The notes below the pieces were generated by a model. It was not told the DNA's origin and did no database searches. It was given only the letters and a program-made list of their open reading frames with translations. The position numbers and the translations under genes are program-made. Shown here piece after piece: positions 1 through 10,500 of a DNA stretch of 64,000 nt. The DNA comes from Bedellia somnulentella (lineage: Eukaryota > Arthropoda > Insecta > Lepidoptera > Bedelliidae). The DNA lies in the NCBI GenBank assembly GCA_963576735.1, contig OY755184.1, positions 5,394,001-5,458,000 of the forward strand, given 5' to 3'. Position 1 is the stretch's first letter. The number at the start of each line of letters is the position of its first letter.

Positions 1-1536
1 TCTATCACAATTCAGTTGAAATTTATATCACGTCCGCAAATAAATTGTGCAAGATTTAAAATGAGTCGTACACACACAGGCATCACTTATCCAAGTTGTT
101 CAATACACACCCTCTCATTTCGGGCATTTTATATATTCTATGAGAAGTTCCATGCACCATAACTATACTAAACACTTATTCTGACTAACTCGAATTGCAA
201 ACATTAAAAATAACTACATTAGTATAGAAAAAGCTTCCAATAACAGTAGTCGGCTAATTTGTAAAAATGAGATATTAACCTAAACCTCTATGTACATTAA
301 ACTAAATTATATGATACAAGTTCACGTATGTTACAATTTACCCACTAATTCCAAAGTATTAATTTACATACAAATATTTACATGTTGACGTTACTATCTA
401 TGAATTATTTACAAAATCACACGAACCCACATCACGTTATTATTAAAACTATTTCTCATTCCTGTATTGCAAATACTTAGTTCCAAGAGAGTTGCATTAT
501 CACTTACATATAAGTCATTTATTGATGTTATATTTACTGGATGATATCATCTGACAACTTAAGTTCCATATTTGAACAATGGTCAGAATATAAAAGTACA
601 ATAATATCACTAAATCTGAAGACAATATAGGGTATGACAAAAACATCACAGTACATTAAAGTATTCCATTGGATTATAATTACAAACACATTTTAAATTT
701 AAAATAAACCTAGAATTTATAAATTGTTACTTTCATATATTACACATCATATTTATGAGTTCCATCACTTTCAATATATGTTGTTTTTTTATATTTTTTA
801 AATAAGTTTACCATTTTTTTATTTTTTTATTGCGTTTTTTATGTTACATAAAGATTTGTTAAAATAGATCTATTTTCAATTATATATTACAAACCTATAG
901 ACGTAACAAGACTAAATTCAGCGTGCATTGTTATGGCTGAAGGACATGAAATTAATTTTTGGTCACTAACTAAATTATACCTCTTTCTTAATAAAAACAC
1001 AAACGCGACTAAACCTACACCGAACATTGTGAATGAAAGACAAAGCTTAAATCATTATAATATAAATCAGTGGACACATCAACCAGCCTTGAGTTACTAC
1101 TAAACAAATTAATTACTATCACTAATACAACAGAAATAGCCATCAGATACTATACTACGGAATTAATACAAATTACAATAAAAATCTTGTTAGCGATAAG
1201 AATTGGGCAAACTTTGGGTAACTATTCATAAGAGAAAGAATCTGTTCGTTTAATCTATCTTACAAGACTTTCAATATATTATTGTCAAATTACCATAAAT
1301 GCGTAATATCAACTCTACTGCAATCGGCCAAGCTAACAATTATTTGACTTGTGTTATTGACTATTAGATGTGACATGAACTATTTAATTAAATGATAAAA
1401 CTGAAACATTCTTTACACCTAATACTTTTAATTTCACTTGAAAACTTTGTCTTGACACTAAAACGTTGAAGTAAAAAACTTATACATAAAAACGGATGAG
1501 TGTTCATAGAAAGTGGCGGATAATTTTAAGTTTAGA
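1..1536. other. No gene seen; AT-rich flank downstream of ATG101
   Basis: No ORF or exon is recognisable on either strand. The stretch is AT-rich with several TTTATT hexamers (for example near 518 and 824), which read AATAAA on the minus strand and could serve as poly(A) signals for ATG101. Which one is used cannot be told. Confidence 0.5.
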
Positions 1537-2181
1537 TCACAAAGCTAGGGTGTCACGGATAAGTTTGCGAACAGTATTCCCGACCGTGTTAGCAGAAGCG
1601 CCGGCTAGACTATAATGAATCTTGAATAGATAAGGTTGTATGTCCGCGTACGACGTATCAAAGATGAGATCGACGTCAGAGCGAGACGGCATCTTGGGCA
1701 CGTACTCGTGCCGGTTAATTATCTCCGTAACGAAAACTATTTTGTCTTGCAGCAAGTCTACCACCGTGTCTGCGGGAGGGGCTCGTCTCGGATCTCTCAG
1801 TTCACAGCACACCGTCCACACTTCCCACGGAACGCATTCCGGCTGAAAAGGCCATCGCGCCCGTCGCCGTTGGAAGAACTCGAGACTAATCGATCCACTG
1901 ACAGGTGAAGCAGCCGCTCGAAGGGATTCGGAAAACTCGGAGATGTCTCTTCGCACGGTTCGCGATAAGGCATCGGAGGCGCAACATACATAAGTGAGAT
2001 CGATAAAATCGCAATCGACATCGATGTATCGCACGGTACGGATGGAATAGCTTTCTTCGCTGTTGTACGTGAATTTCCCGCAGGATCGATGGAAGAGGAC
2101 TGTATGGAAAATGGCGGCGACTACTTCATCGACCTGCCGCCCATCCATGCCCAGCTCGAACGTGATGCTGCGCGCGTTCAT
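1537..2181 (-). CDS. Atg101: Autophagy-related protein 101 (ATG101), complete single exon
   Basis: Component of the ULK1/Atg1-ATG13-FIP200 initiation complex, where the HORMA-domain protein ATG101 pairs with and stabilises ATG13. The reading frame is 214 aa from the ATG at 2181; an in-frame GTG three codons upstream is not used as start here. Length is close to the usual ~218 aa. Family signatures seen: DVDCDFIDLTYV (55-66), SLEFFQRRRARWPF with the W110-P111-F112 'WF finger', VPWEVWTV (117-124), NRHEYVPKMPS and the C-terminal VRKLIRDTLAL. No intron interrupts it. It lies downstream of the visible S6KL exons on the same strand and may sit inside an intron of that gene. GC content is much higher than its surroundings, as expected for a conserved exon. 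The identification is firm. Confidence 0.96.
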   Translation of the reverse strand: MNARSITFELGMDGRQVDEVVAAIFHTVLFHRSCGKFTYNSEESYSIRTVRYIDVDCDFIDLTYVCCASDALSRTVRRDISEFSESLRAAASPVSGSISLEFFQRRRARWPFQPECVPWEVWTVCCELRDPRRAPPADTVVDLLQDKIVFVTEIINRHEYVPKMPSRSDVDLIFDTSYADIQPYLFKIHYSLAGASANTVGNTVRKLIRDTLAL

Positions 2182-2185
2182 GATG

Positions 2186-2195
2186 GTCACGTGAC
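2186..2195. promoter_or_regulatory. Palindromic E-box / CLEAR-type site GTCACGTGAC at ATG101
   Basis: The 10-bp palindrome GTCACGTGAC ends 4 bp upstream of the ATG101 start codon. It matches the CLEAR motif bound by MiT/TFE factors (TFEB, insect Mitf), which control autophagy and lysosome genes. The match is seen directly; function is inferred from motif and neighbour gene. Confidence 0.6.
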
Positions 2196-2299
2196 CCTAC
2201 GAGCTGCCCCAGCCAATCCTTACCCCGCTGCCGAGATATACACTGCCCATGTCCGGTCAAATGCTAAACGATTTCCGGACTGAAATGGAAATACGTTCT

Positions 2300-3890
2300 G
2301 GTTAATACCAAGCTTTGGTACTTTTGGTTCTTAATTGTAAACGAGCACTGGACGCGAGCACACACAAACCACAAACTTTGAAACCGTTGTAAAATGGGAC
2401 TCAAAAGGTTAAAAGCAAGGTCAAATAACTTCACAAAAGCTCTGGACAAACAAGTCAGCAAATCGTACAATAATGCCTGTTATCTTAAACATCACTGCAC
2501 ATATATCATGCTTTAACATTTAAAAATTCCACACCCATGATCTTGCAAATATGATCGAAGGATATCAAACGCCGGTGTAGGTTCACCTCAACAATATATC
2601 ATTGATGAACGTTATTTTGGCAATGATAGTTAAAGCATGAATAAATTCCAAACACACCCACATCACAAACTCTTTTGAAGATCATTGCAAACACACTGAA
2701 ATAGTTTTTACGGAAAGAAAGAAACTTATTAAATGCCTAGATGCTTTCCATATTTATAGTTTAAGCTGCTGATTTTAACAATACACCGAATATATTTTTT
2801 TTGGCTTTAGGTTGTCTAATTTGAATGAGAATTATGTCGTATAATATGATATAATCCGGGGGCACAGTAGTCCTCCGCCAAGTCGAGCTAAAAGCGGCAT
2901 GGATGTACCAGATACTTTAATATCATTTTCGACCACTGTACAACTTGAGAAACATGGGTTTTAAGTGATCAAGAAGCTTTGAATTTAATGTATAAATCCA
3001 AGAAATTAAATAAAGTTCAATTGTTTTTGATACATTTGTTCTTGTTGTTGTTCTTTGTTCCATTATATTCCTTTTCTTTAGGTTTCTTTATATATAGTAT
3101 TTATAGTCTATAATGTCTATATCCATGAATGTCAATCAGATGTATTTTGAAAAAACAAACTTTTTTTTAAACATTTGTTTGTTTGCAATGATTTAGAACA
3201 AGCAAGGGTAAACCCTAAAATAAAATCGGGTTATCACTGTCTTTAAAAATCCAAAACATATCAAGTGTCTCAAATTTAACGAGAACCCGCAAGTACATGT
3301 TAAATAAATATTAAGCATTAAAAATAAAAATAAATTATTTATAAAACTTTGACAAAATAAGAATAATTTGGGAAGTAGGTATTATCCAAGAATTCACGGT
3401 TTTTATTTTTAGGCATCATTCGACTCAGCAGTTTGATGATTCTTTTATATGAAATAACTTTCTCACACGTCTAATGCTTTGTGTCTATCTACCTGTTTTT
3501 GGCTTATCATTAAATTTAGGGACATCCTACAACGATCGGCAAATAAACTGGGCCGCCGCCACTCGGAATTATTTATCATATCCTCCAAAACAATTAAATC
3601 TACATAAATGAATCATCCATAAAATAATATTTAGTTTATATAAAACAGACCGGCGCGGCGCGGTTTATTATTTGTAACATTAATTTACTTTTTAAGGTTG
3701 TCTTCAAGAGATTACTTTTAGTGCCGCCCTTTTTCTTACAAACTTTTCTAGGAAATTGAATACAGACAAGATTGCTGACCCAGCATATTTACCCACCAGT
3801 GAATGCATAAAACGGTTAACCATATATCTTATAAATAAGGGTAAAAAAAGGAAAGAAAAATTTCGAATTTAATTTCGCACTAGTAACCAC
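2300..3890. other. No gene seen; AT-rich intergenic or intronic DNA
   Basis: No exon was found, although the missing C-lobe exons of the S6KL kinase gene were looked for here on the minus strand. A short piece at 2856-2905 resembles the repeat at 5257-5560 (shared GGGGGCAC...GCCAAGTCGAGC pattern). Confidence 0.5.
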
Positions 3891-3895
3891 TCGAC

Positions 3896-3967
3896 ATTGT
3901 AGCTCAATTGGCAGAGCGACGGGGCGTATACCCAGAGGTCGTGTGTTCGATCCCCGCCGGTGTCGAA
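3896..3967 (+). repeat. tRNA-like head of the 310-bp repeat family (diverged copy)
   Basis: A-box-like TAGCTCAATTGGCAGAGCG and B-box-like GTTCGATCC are present, followed by the family's characteristic GAAATTTTTCTTTTC tail. The acceptor stem is imperfect (GACATTG versus CGGTGTC). It belongs with the copies at 29605, 29915, 31.8 kb, 44.6 kb and 50.6 kb and is part of a composite repeat running to about 4405. Confidence 0.7.
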
Positions 3968-4024
3968 ATTTTTCTTTTCTTTATTTATCCTTTATTTATT
4001 AGCATATATTATGTATATATTATT

Positions 4025-4246
4025 TGCTGTGTAGTGTCGGCTTAGAATAGCACTACACGTTAGAGGCGACTAACGGTATTGGGGCTTTTAAGGGATTTTT
4101 GGGCGATGCGGTTGGAGACCCATCACCAACAACCTTTATTAAACCATCTTTTCCCCACTAAATTTTCCAAAAGTGGCTGAGGATTTTTTTATACCTTAGC
4201 TCTGGCTACCCCTTCTAGGGATTCATGTATGTATGTATGTATGTAT
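4025..4246 (+). repeat. SINE1 copy, 5' part shortened
   Basis: Starts CTGTGTAGTGTCGGCTTAGA and ends in a TTCATGTATGTATGTATG tail. It is inserted in the tail of the tRNA-like repeat that begins at 3896. The same arrangement is found inverted near 31.3-31.85 kb. Confidence 0.8.
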
Positions 4247-4423
4247 TATAATCCCGAATAAATATATAATGCACGAGTTGAATAATAATTACTGAAACAC
4301 TGACTGACTGACTCACTGACCATGAAAATAGAACTATCAGAACAAAGTTTATGGAAGTTCTTTCTTTATTAGAAATAATCCCCTCATGAGGTTTTCATGA
4401 ACAAAAACATTCTAATCACTTAC

Positions 4424-4582
4424 CCATATAGTTGAGCGTGCCGCACAGCGTGGTGGTTCTAGCGCCGACGGTCAACCACTTGGACAAACCAAAGTCAGTC
4501 AAACGGATGTGAAGATCTTCATCTAGGAGTATATTCTCTGGTTTCAGATCTCGGTATAGCACGCCGGCGTTGTGGAGGAAAT
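4424..4582 (-). CDS. S6kl: S6KL coding exon 6 (catalytic loop, DFG, activation loop)
   Basis: Acceptor CATTCTAG and donor GG|GTAAGTGA. Encodes residues 222-274 with [20 protein letters not shown] and TLCGTLNYM. It ends one base into the next codon, which in the family would start the APE motif. Confidence 0.9.
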
Positions 4583-7500
4583 CTAGAATGGTTTTTGGTA
4601 TTGATAAGTATGGATTCAAATTCATTATTTGCATTCTTGTCATAAAATGTTACAAAGTTTTTGTAGTACACATGTGGACCCTGGAGGGCACAGCAATAAA
4701 AGTTAGTTGATTAGTTAATTTGTGCAGTTTTTTTTAAAAAAAATGTAACAATAAAACAAAGGTGAATATCCGAAGTGAATAGAATAAAAGAGCATATACG
4801 AAAAGAATAATGAATGTGGGAGAAGCAATAGAGACTTGTCAGGAGAGTAGAAGGTAGCAATTGATAGTCTCTGCCTACCCCAATGCGAACAATTATAAAG
4901 TTTTAAGCATAGTTCTATTAAGGATGTATTTCTTATTTCAAAGTAGTGACCAAATCCTAGTGTGATGAATGACTTACCAATCGCAATAGCAATCTCAGCA
5001 ACAAACAGTTTCACCAGCTCTTCAGGTAACTTGGCATACTTCACTATCAGGTCGAGCAGTTCGCCTCCCGGAATGTATTCTGAAACTGGAAGAAATATAT
5101 CTTTATTAGAAAGACACATGCTGTGTGGTGTCGGCTTAGAATAACACTACCCCATTTCTACCCCTGGGTGATTGTAAGAGGCGACTAAGGGTATAGGGGC
5201 TTTTCAAGTGATTTTTGGGCGATGTGGTTGGAAACCCGTCACCAAAAACATTTATTATCTGGGGGCACGGCAGTGCCCCTGCCAAGTCTCGAGCAAAACG
5301 GGCACGGCCGTACCATCTTTTCTCGAAGCGGTTCGCGGCTGTTTCGCCCCCCCTTTATCTTCGACGTGGACAAAGCTAGGAGTTTAGGTTTTCGGTGAAT
5401 AATAGTAGGCATTGGAACAAGCTTAAGTTCGAAATTACACGCCAAATGAATTAATAGTTTAGGAGTTACGGTCGATCAAAGTTACACCATTTTGTCACTC
5501 ACTGACTCACTGACAGATCATCAAAAATCTAAGGTACTTCTAGCAGACTTAGAAACTTCAAATTTTGCACCAAGATAGGTCATTAGCCACATATAAAGGA
5601 AAAATTATAAAAACATTAAAAAATTATATGCCATAGAAAACAATTTTATATTTGCGGTTTGGCAAGAACATTATGTATGGATTTTGACTGCATTGTTAAC
5701 TTTGTTCGTTGTTCAAGTACCTATTCAATTGGATGAATACATACATAGAATAGAAAAGAATAATATAAATGTAATACATAGACTATCATTAATACAAATT
5801 AATACATAAAGTTCATTAAATTAATAAAGCTAAAACTCCATTGTATTGCGATAAATATTGTATGCGCGCTCGATAGATGGCGTTGTACCTGTCTGAATCG
5901 CGCTATGGTTGCGTTACAAAGCGCAGTGTAAGTAGTAGGTACTTCAAAATAATTCGATAATTTTCATTTGATAGCGCCATCTGTCTATGAAAACCCATTT
6001 TGAAACTAAAAAATATTGTAGTGATAATTGATATTCGGAGAACTTTACGTGTTATTTAGTTTAGTTTAGTTATCGTTTGTAAGTTAGTAGATATATATTT
6101 ATTTAGTTAGTTATTGGTTAGTTAGTTTAGTTCTATTTAGTTTGCATATATTTATATAAGTTTAAGCCCTATTGTTATAGAAGTAATTGTAAATATAGTG
6201 TAATGGAACGTGAAATATTGTACATAAATGGCGCCTTTGTCCACACAGAGTTATCTCTATTCCTGGAGATGGGTCGTGTTTATTTCATTCGTTGTCATAC
6301 AGCATGTATGGGAGTTTTCAGTCGTCAAACAAGCATACGTGGCCCTTTCAAGAGTGACTAGTTTGGGTGGATTACATTTAATAAATGTGAATTTTAGTAG
6401 TATCAAAGCTCAGGAGACAGCAATAGCTGAATATAATCGACTCCGAAGTATATATCGCCCAGACTTGTCTACCTTAGAAGTAACGAAGCCTCAGAGAAGA
6501 AACAGAAGAGATAGAGATAGAGAATGGGTTCTAAGCAAAGCAGTAGCTGACGTCCAAGAAATTGTGAGGTCACCTAAAAGTAAAAGAAAGAAATGCATTA
6601 CAAAAAATAAATGAGATCCCACCAAAAAAAACATTAAATGTAAAAAAATGCCAAGTCTCTCGATGCAGTTTTTCCATCTTAAAAAGTTTTGAGATCTCAT
6701 AGAAGCCAAGTCCTATTCAAAATATTTCGTAGTTATAAATCAACATTTAGTAATTGTATCAATAGTTTTCTTTATATTATAATTATAGTGACTTGGCAAT
6801 GAGCACAAATTAAAAGCTGCTTGCTGCCTGGAATTATATGCAAATGTTACTGACGAGACCAGTGATCAGATTATTTGTTATGTGTGAATCATGATGGTCA
6901 CTACCGACCGACTACATGCTCCAATACAATAATTAAGAATACCTTACGGGCCATCGCTTTATAAAAGTAAATGAATCGAGAGTGCACTAAGACTGACTGC
7001 CGTTGCCGAAATTCGGTTGGGACGACACGGATAAACCAAAAAAAAATTAATTTTGTGATATTAATGTTTACGCATGCGGTGTGTGTAACTTTCAACTCCT
7101 CCAAATATGCCGTTTTATTTGTTTCTTCTTGTGCTCATTGCCAAGTCACTATAATTATAATATAAAGAAAACTATTGATACAATTACTAAATGTTGATTT
7201 ATAACTACGAAATATTTTGAATAGGACTTGGCTTCTATGAGATCTCAAAACTTTTTAAGATGGAAAAACTGCATCGAGAGACTTGGCATTTTTTTACATT
7301 TAATGTTTTTGGTGGGATTACCATCTTTTCCCCACTCAACTTCTAAAAGTGGCTTAGGAATTTCTCATTCCAAAGCTCTGGCTACCCCGTTTAGGGAAAT
7401 ATAGCTGTGAGTATATGTATGTATGTAGAAAGACACAAATCACGTCAAATGACTCATAAATTCATCGGAATAGTTTTCCTTTCAAATGCAATATTCCATT

Positions 7501-10500
7501 GTCAAATAAAGAATACCGTCAATTTTCATGTCATCAAACATGTATGAAAAGATTGGTGAACGTGAATTTAACTCGAGATATTGGTCCTGATCGTGCAAAG
7601 TGGCGTTCGATAGTCTCTGCCTAACCCAATAGCAACTATAGCCGTGACCATATATATGAGTATAGTCTTATATCCACTCTACCTATGAATCCAATGTATA
7701 GTTTTTTTACATTAGGATGTGTTATAGATAAACACCGTTATCGCTATGATGTATGATTCATAGAATAACAAAACAAGCCAGTCAAAATTATTAGGTACTG
7801 ACAAGTTCATTTATAGAAAAAAATACATACATACATACATATACTCACGGCTATACATCCCTAGAAGGGGTAGCCAGAGCTAAGGAATTAAAAATTCCTC
7901 AGTCACTTTTGGAAAATTGAGTGGGGAAAAGATGGTAAAGTAAAGGTTGTTGGTGATTGGTCTCCAACCGCATCGCCCAAATATCCCTTAAAAGCCCCAA
8001 TACCGTTAGTCGCCTTTTACGTACACCCATCGGTAGAAACGGGGTAGTGCTATTCTAAGCGAAAATGTGTATATACAATATATATTTTAAGGAAAATTTC
8101 TGTCGTATCATCTTTAGTTTATAAAAAGTTAATAAAGTTTGCTAGTGAAACTCCAGGATAATTAATGCACTGCAGCCCCGATGTTATTTACAGTACGAAT
8201 GTTTATTTTATAATGATAGCTTATTAAGACTTTTCATTTGTGTTCTATAGTTTATATATTCTAAAAATATTTAAGTTACCTAATATACATATAAATCCCA
8301 AAAGTCTGCCAGTCATTACTTTCTTAACGTCATATACCCCAAATGTGCAGCAGTGTTATAAACCGTGATAGCCCAGTGGGTAGAACACTCGGTTATCGTG
8401 CAAACGACTAGTGTTCAAATCCTGGGTCGGGCCTACACCAATTTGTCTTTTCTAAAGACATATGTGTGGTTAGTTTATCAAATTTATCGTGGTTGTTAAC
8501 GGTGAGGGAAAACATCGTGAGGAAACCCACATGGCTGAGTTGTACTTAGTCATGTGACAGTGTATTCGTACAAAACGGCGATAGGCCTGCCCCCTATCAC
8601 GTGAGTACACTGTCCATGCAAAACGTGGGTACTCTGAACACCAGGTGACAAAGTCACGTGATGTTCAGAAGTATTAGTACCTCTGCCAATCCCTTCGGGG
8701 ATATTCGGCGTGAACGTTTATTTTATGTTTTATGTTATATAAAGACGGTTGTTTTTTTTTATTTCGTGTAGAACCAAGTTTTTGTCTATGTAGTGAATAG
8801 TGTAGAGTCGTCAAAGGGAGCCAGCCTATATGCCTCTTAGTACGAACAAACAGTCCCATTACTATTATAGGCTGGTATACCTTAATCACATCGGTTTTCA
8901 CGATATTTTCTTTCTGTCGATAAATAAATATCTTTGATGTCATATGGTTTTTGTTTACAATAGTCTATTATTTTTGAGTTTAATAAAATCTACCTGCGCC
9001 AAATTATATATTTGGTTGTAGTATCACTGCCTTTTTTGCATTGAATTAAAAAACGGACTTTAGAAAAGACCTGGCTGACACAGGCCTAACAAGATGCAAA
9101 TATGATATTTCCACTCATTCATAAAGATAAAATTGGCACGCGAGATAAGGTGCCCTATTACCCCATTTTTGGCTAATCGGTAGCCAGTATGCAGTAATCT
9201 CGTGTAAGTGATAAAACAATACATTTTACGCACAGGTCTAACTGTTATCAGCATTTAGTATGAAATATCGTAAGGTTCCTGAACTTTTTAACACATTTTA
9301 CGAAACTGTATTAATATGCCCACGATTAAGAAATTCTAAGTGTAGACAGATCTGTAGAATCTGATATAATACACAAATAAGAAACGTCATCTTTTAGTAT
9401 GCAAACCAGAACATATTTTTTAAAAGAGGACTTTCAAATTGGCACAGATCTGGACATTTTATGAAATACAAGTAATAGTATAATACTATATAATAGTCAA
9501 CGAATATTAAGACATAACATAATAATCAGTACATTTTGGGGCATATATGAATTGTGGTAATCTTGAGTACAGACTACAGAATACATTATAGCCTCACTGA
9601 AAACGTTCAGTGACTATTCAGTTACCAAACTGTCAAGAAAGCAGAGCGTGAAAATCTTCTACAAACTGTACATTTTTCGCTAACTTGATGTCTGTCTATA
9701 TTCACGGCTATGGTTTCCAAAAGGAAGCCAGAGCATGGGACTAAGAAATTCTCAGCCAATGCTCACAGTCAAATAATAAATTAACAGTGCATAAATTTTA
9801 TAAAATACTAAATACTGACCCTCCTCACATGGTCATATATTAATTAATGCATAGTATTCACCTGCTTTAATTTATATATTTATGCACCGTAGGCAGTTAC
9901 TATGCTACTAGTTCGGGACACCTGCCCGGCCAGTACGAGCGGTGTTTAAACTAGTTATCGCGTGGGATAAAGCAGCCATCTCTTACGCACTTACTTAGTA
10001 TCGTATACTGCTATCTCGTTCTAACCGTTATCGTGTCGATAAAATAGCGCTCGTGCTTGCCCTTTTGCTGTGTACTGTTAACGTATTTGTATAGTTGGTC
10101 ATGGCATTCTTACTAAGCTATGGAGCTATTGAATCCAATTGTGTTATTTTGAATCGTACTTAACTGGTCAGTAATATTAATTATCATTATGTCAGAGATT
10201 CCTACATTGAGACTTCCGGGATTATAGATATTTCATGATTAAAAAAAATTTTAGCTTATTTATACCCATCATAACAAGAAGTAAAAGCTTTTCACAAACC
10301 TACAACATTGTTATGTTTCTACAATGGCTTACGCAGAGCCTTATCAACTGTAACTATATTGGCATTTTAATAATTTTCATTTAATAGATTGGGACTTCCT
10401 CCGTGGTCTAGCGGTTAAGCGTTTGGTTTCAAGTACGGAGGTCTCGGGTTCGATTCCCGAGGGGTGGTAACCTTACAAATTTAATTTGTAAGATTTAACC

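Noticed and set aside
6491..7165. Small ORFs across the foldback
   Set aside because: They read through palindromic non-coding DNA and have no family features.
10390..10462. tRNA gene with A and B boxes
   Set aside because: Only about four acceptor pairs form and a typical SINE body follows, so it is a SINE head.
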